A DNA stretch of 64,000 nt from Siphonodentalium dalli (lineage: Eukaryota; Mollusca; Scaphopoda; Gadilida; Siphonodentaliidae). The position numbers and the translations under genes were made by a program. Of this stretch, positions 1 through 10,334 are shown piece after piece. Below the pieces are notes generated by a model. The model worked only from the letters and a program-made list of their open reading frames with translations. It did not search any database and was not told the origin of the DNA. Each line of letters starts with the position of its first letter. The stretch's first letter is position 1. The stretch spans positions 50,691,899 to 50,755,898 of the forward strand of contig CP136067.1 in the NCBI GenBank assembly GCA_032622095.1. Direction: 5' to 3'.

Positions 1-1071
1 CCTTTTATAATATTAAATTATGTACCATATTGTTACTATTACATGTATATTGTTAATGTCCATGTCGAGTGGCAGTGCTAGAATGCAAGTGAGTCTGTGT
101 ATTGTGTATGACTGCAATTCAGCATCATATGATCATAAGTGTGAAATAATATAATGATCATTTATATTGGCATAAAACTAATGTGTGTGACTAGATATAT
201 GTGTATAGTTATGATTTGAAAAATAAAATTGGAAATAAACAACAAAATGAAAATAAAACATGACTAAAATCTCTCAATCACATTATCTGGCTATATGCCT
301 ATTACCATATTTAGGGAACATAATATTGTACACATTATACAGTATACATGCATCCAATACAAGTCACCTGAATGAGTGCTATTTCTCAACAGTTTACCGA
401 CAAACGGTATAATTCATTCCGGCTCCGATTCCGGCATAACTTTTTTAATCAACGGCGCACAAATATATTTGACGATTTAACATCCAAACAGTGATAAAAA
501 CTAATAGGGAATGCGGGTAACAATCATTGATACCTTTTGATATCGTATCCTCGTTATCAAATTCACCTTTCAGAGTATTTGTACGGCCTTAATGATTAAA
601 ATAACATGAGAAATAAACTGACTTGTGTTGTGTTTACTCATCGACGTAATATAGATCGATGGTTTACTACGGCGAAAATAGGTGTACACGGAAGCAACGT
701 AATTAATTCGTCGCGCGATTTCACCGTGCGAACTCCTTTCTGCATATATTACAGGCGGCACACTTAGATTTCTTATCTTTCTTTGAAAAATATTTCCACA
801 CAGGACTCGTTTGTTCGTCGTGTTGTGCCATGATTACAGGAAGTTGTGACAACCGAAATTACGGGTTTTCCCAACTTACCACGGTTGTCATTTCCGGTTT
901 TTCCCGACAACCGAAACCGAACTGATTCCACGGTTAACCGCCCATCTCTACATTGCATCAGTACCATGTTATGTTTGAAAGTTTTGATATCGGGTACCGA
1001 CTAGTCGACGCAACGCGACTTTTGGGCCTCGACTAGTCGACATTGAATTCACTAATCGTTTCAACACTAAC
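1..1071. other. Non-coding, TMEM237 intron or 3' region
   Basis: I see no coding exon here on either strand. The region lies downstream (minus strand) of the donor at the end of the fourth TMEM237 coding exon (CAG followed by GTTAGTG). It is therefore intron sequence before a C-terminal exon that must lie beyond the left edge. Short ORFs at 570-967 on the minus strand show no family signature and are treated as chance. Confidence 0.5.
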
Positions 1072-1246
1072 CTGTTCTGTTTCCCAGAGATCTGGGTATG
1101 TTTTATACAGATGCATTCTGTCAGCACTGGATATCACAGACAGGCTAAGAACTAATGCGATGAGATATATAGGAATGGATACGGCACCAGACTGTAGAGT
1201 TATAGCCTGTACAAAACTCCTCTTGTTGTGATTTGCTAGATCAAAC
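1072..1246 (-). CDS. TMEM237: TMEM237 coding exon 4 (third membrane span)
   Basis: Acceptor TTAATATTTCAG precedes base 1246; donor GTTAGTG follows base 1072. The first base completes the Arg codon from exon 3. It encodes FDLANHNKRSF, a hydrophobic span (SIPIYLIALVLSLSVISS), then ADRMHLYKTYPDLWETEQ and ends in phase 0. The hydrophobic span followed by DR(I/M)HLY is characteristic of the family. Confidence 0.87.
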
Positions 1247-4200
1247 CTGAAATATTAAAGTGATGTGAATATATATATAAATTAAATGCAGTAACTCTCG
1301 ATGATGAAAATGTTTTCATTAGTTTATCTCAGATACATATGTAGTTACGCCCCGAATGAAAGTAAATATTTACAATTGAGTGTAGTTAAGACGATGTTTT
1401 CTATGGAGTGGTACGGTCGATTTGCTTGAGATTTTCAGTGATATTAGTAAGAATGCTGCATTCCTCCAGATGACATGAAAACTAACTTATCAGTTTCACG
1501 CACCCGGACAAGTCCATAATATGTCTTGAAACAAAAATATTCAAATTATTCAGTCATATGAAACATGAACAATTATTTTCGGTTTTCATACACCGTTATA
1601 ATGTAAAGATGGAATCCCAGAGAAAACTAAGATATCACCTCTCCATGAGGTATAGTGTACTCCACTGGTTTACGAGACATTTTATTTTTGCAGCAAGGAG
1701 AAATATTTTTAACCATGACTGGAGCTTACCAAAATGATAATCTATTATCCAATTTATCAACAGTTAATTGATTATCCAATTAATCATGGCAGCCCTAGAC
1801 CAGAGAGGTATAATATCAAATGGGAGGTGTGTGTACTGTACTTCGATAAAATCACACAGACTGGAAACCATATCTGCCAGGGAACTAAATAAGTTGGTGT
1901 GACCTGCCGGTATTAAATGAATGTTATTACCGATATACTTACCGATCACATGACGACACAGTACATAAAACCAGCAGAATATAGAACATGCACTGAACTG
2001 GCATTGCTAGTGGTTCGTAATGAACCAAGAAGTCCTGGTAATCATGGTAACTGAGCACATATACCACAACGATGTGCCACATTGCGATCCCTGCTGTTAG
2101 ACCATGTAAGAACAAACAGATTGTCTTGAATATATACTGAGTGCTAAGAGCCCAATCAATTGTAGACCTCGATGGTGGCTCAGCTGCTTTCAAGTTTTCG
2201 AGTTCAGCCTTTAGAACAGCATCTTTCTTTGCTATTCTTGCTTTTGTCTCCCCTTTGAATCCACCTGAAAAGATTGAATGCAATAGAGTCATTAATATAT
2301 AAGTGATGTGCGGTTTTAAGGTTTCTTGGTTGCCTTTTGGTTTTATTTCAAAACCAAACCGCAACCAATATCTATATTATATTTTGGAACTTCTGTCTGT
2401 ATGTCTGATTGTATGTATATAGACTCAAAAATTGCCCAACCGATCCCACTCAAATTTGGCATGTACGGTAGGCCTACTTTGATCCCAGGAACAGTATGGG
2501 CATGTGTGACCGTGTCTTTGACCTTGACCTTCACCTCGCTCATATACGCTCATATAGGCATGTTTCTGGACCTCGACCGATCCGACTCAAATTTGTTATG
2601 ACTGTAGGCCTACTTTGATCCCGGGAACAATATGGGCAAGTCCAATTTCACACGCGACCGTGTCCTTGATCTCACTCATATACGCTCATATGGGCATGTT
2701 TCACGGCCTCAACCGATCCTACTCAAATTTGGTATGTAGGCCTACTTTGATCCCGGGAACAATATGGGTGGGTCCAATTTCATGTGCGACTGTGTCCTTG
2801 ACCTAGCTCATATACGCTCTTATAGGCATGTTCCTGGACCGATCAAACAATAGTTTTACTTTTCAACATTGTTTCCTAAATAGCCCAGACGAAGTCAGGC
2901 ACATCAGCTAGTATTCTATAAAACCTATTGTTCAGGTTTCAATTAACCGACATCACTGGTCGCTAAATGTTGCTTTTACGAGACATGTGGTAATACACAC
3001 TTTTGTCAGCTTCTATTTGCCACCATTAGCCGTTTTTCAATTTGGAACATTTAGGTGTCATATCAGTGATAATGGCACATATTGCCACATAGATTATAAA
3101 ATGACTGGAAATATGTTATATAGATGTATTTATACCATCTGCTCTATGCATAAATTGCATATACATGTGGTCATTGCTGATAATGGTGTATGAAGTTAAA
3201 CCATAATCGAAACCAAAACCGAAATGAAATTTCAAAATCGCACATCACTACATTATATTAATATGGTGTGATCATTCCAGCATTAGTAAGATCTTTGTTT
3301 GCCCATTTTTCTCTATCCAATGTTTCAAATTTGTGAAGGTACATGTACATGTAGTTATGTTCAAGTGCAAATAGTATTTTCACCTTAAAGGTTTGAGGAT
3401 GCGAACATTATGAACATTATATATCAGTGGAAACTGGAAAGAGCATTTAAAATCAGTAAATCAATTAAGCTTATAAATTTCAGATATTAACTGAATTCCC
3501 TCCTTCATGATAAAAGATGTACATGAATTTCAGAGTAATACCATAAATAACATTCCATTCCTTCAAATGGGTAGACAATAAAGTAAATGTTTCATCTTTT
3601 CAGGGTTGATATATATGTAATATGTAGCTTAGAACTTACTGACCAATCAATGTTTGAAAGCTCAGAATTGAAAAGGTGTTAACGAAAAAAGGACTTTTAG
3701 AGTGAGGATATTTACCAAGTTATTAAACGGACAAGGCTTGTTATTAAACGGACAAGTCTTGTTGGAATCTCATAATTATGTATACATAATTTGGTAAGAT
3801 GTATCTCAAAACATACCAACGCGGAAGATTGCCGAACAAATTTGTCGAAATAGAGTTGAAAATATGTGTTTTGTTTCTTATATCTTCTGAAAATTTTTAG
3901 ATCGTTCCATTTATAATAAGTGCCGGTTAAATCTTTTATCAGAAGTCGCATAAATATTGCAACTCTACACCATGGAAAGAGAATCTAGAGCCGCTGAAAA
4001 CGAAGAGAAAGCAACATTGTGTGAAGTTTTTAACTAGTTTTGTGTTATGTACCTTTTCTGGACATTCCGTTTCTGATATTAAAATACAAATGGCTGTTTT
4101 TTTATTGGCACCCAATCATTTCTAGATTGTCTGGCTACAGGAGCATTTCTTATGAGACCGCTGATTAAAAAATTTGAATAATAATGTGATACATTGATGG

Positions 4201-7200
4201 AAAGAGCTCTTAGAGCTCTTTCCATCAATGTATCACATTATTATAATCAATAAATTTGAAAAATGATCAAGGAAATATGGGTTGATACAAAAATCGGACT
4301 TGGCACTGAAAGGGTTAATATTCAATTTACATCCATAAAGCAACAGCTGATTTCCAAAAGAATTTAAACATTGGTATCACTAAATACTCATTGATGAGTA
4401 GTTCCCTTAGGAAATGTTCAGATAGGTCATTTGATGAACTTATTATCTGAACATTTCCCTCGAAGAGTGGGAGAATCCATTTAGTATAGAAAGTGTTAAT
4501 ATGTACACCTTGACTATAAGGAACTCACTTTTAGTTTCAATGAACAACTTCTCTGTTCTCTGACTTTGAAGTATTCTGGCTGTCGTTGAGTGAGGGATCT
4601 GTGTCTCCGTGTCATCCACATCTGGTTCTGATCTCGGGGACACAATATCCTCCTCTAAACCCATCAATTCTCTTGGCAAACCACCATGGCTTTCATCCTC
4701 ATGTACGACCTTCTTCTTCTTCTTTTTCTTTTTTCTTGGAGTGCTTTCTTCATTGCTTTTGTCAATTAGGTTTGTTTTACTTCCAGTTGTAGCCTGATTG
4801 AAATAAAATATATTTTAAAGGTACACCTTCAAAACAAGCTTTAGTTAAGAGAATTGATTTATTACCAAAAAAATAATGCTAACCACTGTCAACTCTAGTA
4901 TAAAATTTTCCAAAACGTGTTATATATCAACATTTTGTTCAAAGGAATTTGATATCGAATGTATGTCGGTCAGCTTGTCAAATATTTGCTAGGCTGCCAA
5001 ATATTCCAGGTGGTGAAAAATAACAGATTTAACAAACAGATATATGACAACTCTGAGCTTTGATGGGTGGGCTCCTTGACTCGAGTCAACCCCCGATTGG
5101 CCCAGAAGCCAAAGAAATAGTAATTTAGGAGCGTTAATTCAGATTGTGTATCTTTAAGTATGTGCAGATTTGTCTTTTAAATCCCCTTCGAGGCAAAATA
5201 AAGACAAGGTCAATGATACCGTCATGTAGGGCCCGACAAAGCTTCGAGATTTGATTCAATTTCGAATCTTATGTTCCGATTCGATTCGAAAGCGTCGGGT
5301 GATTCGTGATATTTCGAATCGTAATATACAAGTCCTTTAACACAGGGAATAGCCTGCATTATTTATATATAACAAGTTGTCGCGATATAGCCAGCCCCAA
5401 CTGCCGACACGAGTGAATTTCTTGTGGGACATATTTGTATGTCGGTATCTCAATCAAATAATATAACTTTTTTAAATCTAAAATTTAAAGGATATAAATA
5501 TATTAAATAAACATTTTGGGCTCCATCATGTCGTCTCCAAATCTGACCAACATCTTTAACCAGCATATATATGTTATCCGGGAAATGGAATATTGTTGAA
5601 CATTCAGCTTTCCGACAGACAGGTCCAAGTTGGGATAAGTACTACAGTTCCTGTAATACCATTTGCATATGCTCCATTCCCCAAGTCATGCGCATTTTTG
5701 ATATTGTGCGTGCCTGCTGTGCTACACAGGTTGAAGCGTCCGTTTGCAATGACTATATCATCAGTATATGTCAAATTCACAGAACAGTGAGTGTAAGTGT
5801 CGGCGCACACGATCCCGATTGTGTCCTGTAAATCCGGCCCGATAAAATCGGGGGTTCAGCGCACACGAGTCCGATTTTCACTCCGGTCATATGCATGCTA
5901 TGGTCACTGTGCAGCTGTAGTAAATAGCCAATTGGTGTGGTCAGCCTATCTAGACATTTACTATAGCTAGTCATGGTGATTTATATTAATATGTATTTCT
6001 AAAGACTAATATTTATTAATAATAAACTAAATAAATATATTAATAATAATATATTTAGGTCACTGGCAATACAGTGAATACTGCCAATAGCCGTAAATTG
6101 GCGTAATCTACCTTTCCACAGCTGCTGCCTCTTGTTGCGATTATTATATACGGGCACCTATTTTCTGCCCATAGGTCTACCAGCTGTTGTTCCTTGTCGA
6201 TTAATCAGAATTCTTGATATAATTTTGAATAGCGGTCGCTGCTAACTATTCCGACATTTTGAATGATATTTTGGTCATGTGACAAGCAAAACACGAGCCG
6301 GATTTTCCGGATGAAATCAAACTGAGTTTGATCCAGGCCTTAATATTCCCCACAACTCACAGCGTTTACTGACTTTTTTTCAGGTTCACATATGTAGTTA
6401 GATTAAATTAAATTTGAATTGGAAATACCCATGATCAGTGTGTTGGTGAACTGCTTGGTGAACTTTCAAGCACCATACATCTATAAAATGGCTTTGTTGA
6501 TGTCAAATGATCCAATATTCCCAATATTCAATAAATTGTGACCTACAAAACTTGAAAATATAAGGGTACATGTAACATAACTAAATTAACTTGCTGAATG
6601 CTGATATAACTATAAGCCCAAGTTGCCAGGGAATGATATGGGGGCCATTGGTTCATTTATTTCACCTTTCATATGCTTCAGAACAACCAGACAGCCCCCA
6701 TTTTAGGTTTACTTTAAAAAAAATTCTCCCCGGGGAAACCCCCATACCCCCAATAGTCACAAGGGGGTACCCCCCCCCTCACTCAAACCTATCACCTCTG
6801 TCCCCCAAATTAGCCTAATCTAAAGGCCTGGTTTGATCGGTCCGATTAAATCGGATCCAACAAGAACCGGCCCAAAGTTAGGTGCACACGATCCCGGTTG
6901 TCCCAGATTTATCCGGCAGCCGGATAAATCGGGGACAACCGGGATCGTGTGCGCCGACACTAAATCAATCAGTTTTCCGTGACCCGTTTAAGGCGTTTTC
7001 TAACCTTATCGTCTGTCGCATCTGGCTCTTCAGTTTCTTCTAATTTTTTCGTTTTCCTTGGCTTTTTCCTAGGTGAAGCTTTTGGTTTCTCCGAATCCGA
7101 GGTTTTGCTATCTCCAGTCTCAGTTTTGTCAGGACTGCTCACATTAGTCTCGCCAGTTTCGTTGACGTCGCCCTCCTTTTTCGTTTTCTTCTTCTTTTTC

Positions 7201-7277
7201 ACTCGTTTTGTCTGCGTTTCTGTTGGTGATATTGGTGGAAGCTTACCGTTAGAAGGTTGTTCCGTATTCTCAGACAT
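1072..7277 (-). CDS. TMEM237: TMEM237 (transmembrane protein 237), 3'-truncated by window edge
   Basis: Ciliary transition-zone membrane protein; the human orthologue is the Joubert syndrome 14 gene. Four minus-strand coding exons are seen: 7277-7005, 4793-4529, 2264-1943 and 1246-1072. Junction phases are 0, 1 and 2, all compatible, giving about 345 residues. The N-terminus has the family's LPP motif followed by a lysine-rich KKKKKTKK stretch and a long charged, disordered region. Then comes the acidic LEEDI segment and the KLFIETKS motif, followed by three hydrophobic spans: around FLHGLTAGIAMWHIVVVYVL, around VQCMFYILLVLCTVSSC, and around YLIALVLSLSVISS. The CDR motif after the second span and the DRMHLYKT motif after the third match the vertebrate protein at the same places. 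The fourth span and C-terminus are missing because they lie left of base 1. The human protein is about 408 residues, so roughly 60 are absent. Introns carry several transposons. Identity is from recognised motifs, not a search. Confidence 0.88.
1253..1545 (+). repeat. Dispersed repeat, partial copy of the 62276-64000 MITE
   Basis: Bases from about 1287 on (GCAGTAACTCTCGATG...) align by eye with 62440-62677. They share the blocks AAATATTTACAATTGAG, GACGATGTTTTCTATGG, AGTGGTACGGTCGATTTGCT and CTAACTTATCAGTTTCACGC. This copy ends near ATAATATGTCTTG, where the 62-kb copy is cut by another element. I did not find the outer inverted repeat here, so it is partial. It lies in the intron after TMEM237 exon 4 acceptor. 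Confidence 0.75.
1546..1942. other. TMEM237 intron 3 remainder
   Basis: Intron sequence between exons 3 and 4. It contains a short AT-rich imperfect repeat of ATTATCCAATT at about 1742-1785 but nothing I recognise as a gene or element. Confidence 0.4.
1943..2264 (-). CDS. TMEM237: TMEM237 coding exon 3 (first two membrane spans)
   Basis: Acceptor AATCTTTTCAG precedes base 2264; donor GTAAGT follows base 1943. The first two bases complete the split Ser codon from exon 2. The exon encodes a Lys/Glu helix, then FKTICLFLHGLTAGIAMWHI (span 1) and a second span ending CTVSSCD. It ends with two bases of an Arg codon completed by exon 4. This is the most diagnostic part of the gene. Confidence 0.9.
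2302..3249. mobile_element. hAT-like non-autonomous element with nested insertion
   Basis: The left end reads AGTGATGTGCGGTTTT (2302) and the right end is its imperfect inverse, AAAATCGCACATCACT (ending 3249). This AGTGATGTGC terminus is typical of hAT elements. Flanks are AT-rich and do not give a clean 8-bp duplication. The interior holds the tandem-repeat element at about 2390-2925. It sits in TMEM237 intron 2, close to exon 3. No transposase remains. Confidence 0.5.
2390..2925 (+). mobile_element. Pearl/Helentron-like tandem-repeat element
   Basis: The order is a TGTCTGTATGTCTGATTGT segment, a unit with CCAACCGATCC and ACTCAAATTTGGCATG, about three diverged copies of an approximately 130-bp repeat (each with GTAGGCCTACTTTGATCCC and CTCATATACGCTCATA, about 2440-2830), then a 3' end AATAGCCCAGACGAAGTC followed by CTAGTATTCTATA. 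The same 3' end (AATAGCCCGGACGAAGTC...CTAGTATA) occurs at both outer ends of the palindrome at 60313-62138, so these are one superfamily. Tandem core units between TG-rich and CTAG-type ends are the architecture described for bivalve pearl elements and Helentron derivatives; the name is inference. Confidence 0.6.
3250..4177. other. TMEM237 intron 2, no gene seen
   Basis: AT-rich intron. It holds a short direct duplication of TTATTAAACGGACAAG at about 3720-3762 and a TACATGTACATGTAG motif near 3342. I see no exon with family similarity. A 79-codon minus-strand frame at 3712-3951 lacks convincing splice sites and is not called. Confidence 0.4.
4178..4244. repeat. Perfect 67-bp palindrome
   Basis: A central T separates perfect arms: ATAATAATGTGATACATTGA onward on the left is exactly inverted on the right. 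It can form a 33-bp hairpin stem with essentially no loop. It lies in TMEM237 intron 2, about 285 bp beyond the exon 2 donor in the direction of transcription, and may be the remnant of a palindromic MITE. Confidence 0.9.
4529..4793 (-). CDS. TMEM237: TMEM237 coding exon 2
   Basis: Acceptor TTTCAATCAG precedes base 4793; donor GTGAGT follows base 4529. The exon is 265 nt, starts in phase 0 and ends with one base of a split Ser codon. It encodes a second basic run (PRKKKKKKKVV), then the acidic GLEEDIVSPRSEPDVDD segment and the conserved KLFIETK. The lysine run is encoded by an A/G-rich tract on the minus strand (TTC/CTT-rich on plus). Confidence 0.82.
4794..5793. other. TMEM237 intron 1 (left part), no gene seen
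   Basis: AT-rich intron sequence. Short plus- and minus-strand frames at 5571-5810 overlap each other in several phases with no motif. I do not call an exon. Confidence 0.35.
5797..6960. mobile_element. Harbinger-like inverted-repeat element, TAA target duplication
   Basis: The left terminus GTGTCGGCGCACACGATCCC (5797) is matched in inverse at the right end, finishing GCGCCGACAC at 6960. The trinucleotide TAA lies immediately outside both ends (5794-5796 and 6961-6963). A 3-bp TAA/TTA duplication is the signature of PIF/Harbinger elements. The right end also holds its own subterminal hairpin (about 6882-6960), in which the terminal motif is repeated in inverse. The interior includes C-rich runs near 6750-6790 and no transposase frame, so it is non-autonomous. 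It sits in TMEM237 intron 1, about 45 bp from exon 1. Confidence 0.7.
7005..7277 (-). CDS. TMEM237: TMEM237 coding exon 1
   Basis: The ATG at 7277-7275 opens a 91-codon exon beginning MSENTEQ. It is rich in Lys, Glu, Thr and Ser, with GKLPPISPTE followed by KKKKKTKKEG and later KPRKTKK, matching the family's basic disordered N-terminus. The open frame runs to 6969, but I end the exon at AAG followed by GTTAGA (phase 0). That donor fits the phase-0 acceptor of the next exon, and the frame's extension approaches the transposon inserted at 5797-6960. The donor choice is inference; another exon between 7004 and 4794 cannot be excluded. Confidence 0.75.
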
Positions 7278-7754
7278 TATCAACAAGAAAAACTCTGATT
7301 ACATCAACAAATTTATTCAGTTGTCCGAAAAATCAAACCTGTCTATACACGAAAGAAATTGTAAACAAAAGCAGCGAGTTCGAACTGTAGTGTAGATCAG
7401 TTTAGTGCGCAGAACGAGCCGGTAAAATTGGGGTGTGATAAAACATGTAACTCCAGTTCAGTAATGCAAGTTAGAAGGTTGGTAACACATGGTCAATAGA
7501 CCTTTCCATGTACAGCAATCAAATAATTATCAGCAGTCCAATTATCTTCTTCTTCTCAACAGGTGCATGTACCGCAATTTTAGCCTATTGTAGCACCAAG
7601 CTTATGAATCGATATGGAATAGGCCTACGGATAATCATATATGCGTTCGCTGATTGGATAAAATACACCTCTAAAGGCTCGGTCCAGACCTAATTTACTG
7701 GAGGAGTTTTGTAAATTCCGCTATAAACTGGGCCCTATGGGAGGCCCTTTTCAC
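7278..7754. other. Upstream region of TMEM237
   Basis: This lies 5' of the TMEM237 start codon on the minus strand and should contain its 5' UTR and promoter. I see no canonical TATA box that I would defend. On the plus strand it has only short frames without motifs. Confidence 0.35.
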
Positions 7755-7865
7755 ATTTATTATTTATTTGCGCTTAAGCGCAAATATTTACACTTAAGCG
7801 CAAATATGTGCCTATCAATTTATTTGCGCTTAAGCCCAAATCATTTGCGCTTAAGCGCAAATACC
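7755..7865. repeat. Cluster of palindromic ATTTGCGCTTAAGCGCAAAT motifs
   Basis: Four copies or near-copies of a 20-bp self-complementary motif centred on CTTAAG occur within about 110 bp (near 7767, 7788, 7830 and 7849). One copy has C for G and another has ACACTTAAGCGC. Each unit alone is a perfect or near-perfect palindrome. No gene overlaps. Function unknown; it could be a MITE core or a cluster of dimeric protein sites. Confidence 0.75.
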
Positions 7866-8670
7866 TAACACCCCTTACTTCCCTCTGATTGTGAATGATT
7901 GAGTCCACCTCGAGTCATAGTATATTATAATGGGCCCATAGAATGGGTTTATTGAATGGAATAAGGGTAGGATCATGCATTAAATAGGCCTATACATGTA
8001 TGGGATTCGGTAGTGTTTAATATTTATGTAGATGAGGTCACGAATAAGAGAGAGAAAATAAGAAATATTAAAAAATTACCCTGGTGATTTCGTCATTATA
8101 AGAATAGATAACGGCGATCTGTTGATTCAATTGTATGAGTAAATATATTATTATACCGGTAGCCGACAAGTCATCACTGAGATATATAGACGTGTTAGTT
8201 GATTGTTTGATAGATTTTTATATCTATAATAAGCTGGATGGTGGTGCATTTTGGAAAATCATATCGCCATATTGCTTGAGTTGATCAATCTGGTTTTATG
8301 CTCTCTGCAGAGGTGGTCAAACATTCATTAAATGCTATGGATAGAAATGGAATCGTTGGTCCATTTTAGACTTTCAAGTCGGGCATGCAAGCACTTTAAA
8401 AAGATATTTCAATAACAAAAAAATACCCTTCGACTTCAAACCAAGGATTGTTTACACTTACATGACCCACGCAACATTTAAACTTCAACAAATTTAGACA
8501 TCTAGTCGATTTATAATTACCATATTGTTGCCCGGACACATTCTCAGTCGCAGTATTGTTGGGCAGGTAGTGAATTTATTCAAGGGTTGCAAGGAATGTC
8601 ACTAGACCGAGGGTAGGTTCTAAACCACTGGTATGCATACAAGCGATGATATGTCCTGTATGGGAACATG
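7866..8670. other. Intergenic, no feature recognised
   Basis: AT-rich intergenic DNA between the TMEM237 promoter side and the 8671-9535 element. I see no open frame, RNA gene or structured repeat in it. Confidence 0.4.
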
Positions 8671-9535
8671 TCTCTATTCCGAAGGTTCGCTATTCCGAAG
8701 GTTCACTAATCCGAAGGTTCACTATTCCGAAGGTTCACTATTCCGAAGGTTCACTATTCCGAAGGTTTTTGTTATTTTAAAAGTTAATTCTATATTCTAA
8801 AGTATTGAGAGGGTTCTTTAGTACGAAGACTATTTTTATGAAGGAAATAACTTAAAACATTAAAAAAAAAAATGTGATTTTTGTTTTCGTGGGTTTCCTT
8901 GAGATTTAACCCTTTGGCGAGTAGAACGACATATATGTCGTCTATCGGCTGAGGACTAAAACGACATATATGTAGTGTTATTTTACGTAGACATAACTTC
9001 AATAAATCATCTGATTTATAAATGATTTACATAGGAGTTATTTTGATTAATATAATGTCCCAAATGCTAAAGGCGGACTATAACAGTGGGGCTCTTACGG
9101 TCAATCAATACTGGAGCGCTATAACTTACTGTATAGCAGAATACCGCTGAGTGGACCTAACTGCAATTCTGACTTTGTCTTGATTTTAATGTTGATGTTT
9201 CTTTCAAGTACAGATTGCCAGTTCGGGTAGAATGCATCTCTAACTCGTAGTTTATTTCAGTCATTGTGTTTTCAACTTTCTATAATATTAAAATGATAAA
9301 CTGATACTGTCTTCTTGCTATTAATAACCGACATCTGGGACAAATTAGATATTAGATTGGGGTGTATAAATGTACGGGGGCGCAAATTTTGATTCATTTC
9401 TGGCTAAAAACTCCCATAATAGAAAACCTTCGGAATAGTGAACCTTCGGAATAGTGAACCTTCGGATTAGTGAACCTTCGGATTAGTGAACCTTCGGATT
9501 AGTGAACCTTCGGAATAGCGAACCTTCGGAATAGA
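8671..9535. mobile_element. Inverted-repeat element with 16-bp tandem-repeat ends
   Basis: The left end is about six copies of a 16-bp unit (CCGAAGGTTCACTATT, with variants CGCTATT and CACTAAT). The right end (about 9424-9535) is the same unit in inverse (AACCTTCGGAATAGTG and variants), about seven copies. The outermost units on both sides carry the same variants (CTCTATT, then CGCTATT), so the ends are true mirror images. The roughly 650-bp interior includes ACGACATATATGTCGT and CGACATATATGTAG near 8926-8975 and no coding frame of note. This resembles foldback elements whose inverted ends are minisatellites. Confidence 0.75.
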
Positions 9536-10334
9536 GAACCCTACCCGTCCTGTATACATATTGTGGAGTAAGATACAAGATCTCTATGTTGTGTCAACTA
9601 AAAGTAAAGAAGATAATTGGTAGCTTGGCGGTGGAGTATACAATTTGATATGCTACTCACATAAAGGCTGTGTATGCCATGTGATAACTATGATGGAGTG
9701 CCTTGCAAGAGGTCTAAATATTAAATATAGTTTAAAACACCGTCATCACAGTTAAGAAATGGGAGTACAAAGACCGTAACCTGACGTTGGGCTATTATCA
9801 ATTTAGAAAGTATTTGGAGCGTTAGCAAAGGGCCGAATGAAATTTATAGCCAAAGGGTTTAATTGTGAATTTAATAGTATACATGTATGTTGTAGGAGCA
9901 GAGCAAGAACTATATGTAGTGTTAAAAGAAGTGTAATATGTTAAAATCAGCATTTCATCGATATCAGCTACAAAATATCCCGGTGACTAATCCTCTATGC
10001 GAGGAACCGCCGCTTTTCGGCACGATTTGCAATATATATAATGCAATGGTTTCAACACGCGAACTTTCAACAATATATAATGAATATAACAACAAATTGA
10101 TCTATTTCTCCATGGTCTCCACTGTGAGTGCATTGGGTCGATCCCTTTAATCAAGAAGCTAGCTCTAGGTGATTTTATTTTAAATAGTTGGGGCCCGACT
10201 AAAATTAAAGACCCGACAGAATGTCATTAAAAAGTCGATAATACCACTTGATACCATGATATTGTATGCTCGATATTATAAATGTGCATGGGTATATACG
10301 GATATACAAGTACAGTATATAAAGTAGCTTTATA
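9536..10334. other. Intergenic, no feature recognised
   Basis: No gene, RNA or repeat with clear structure is visible. A 70-codon frame at 9938-10150 has no motif. Confidence 0.35.

Noticed and set aside
3712-3951. Extra TMEM237 exon in intron 2
   Set aside because: Exons 2 and 3 already join in phase through the conserved KLFIETKS motif, and the frame has no good splice sites.
6979-7395. 138-codon plus-strand frame opposite TMEM237 exon 1
   Set aside because: It is the antisense of the Lys/Glu-rich exon; Phe/Val/Ser-rich composition is the expected mirror image.
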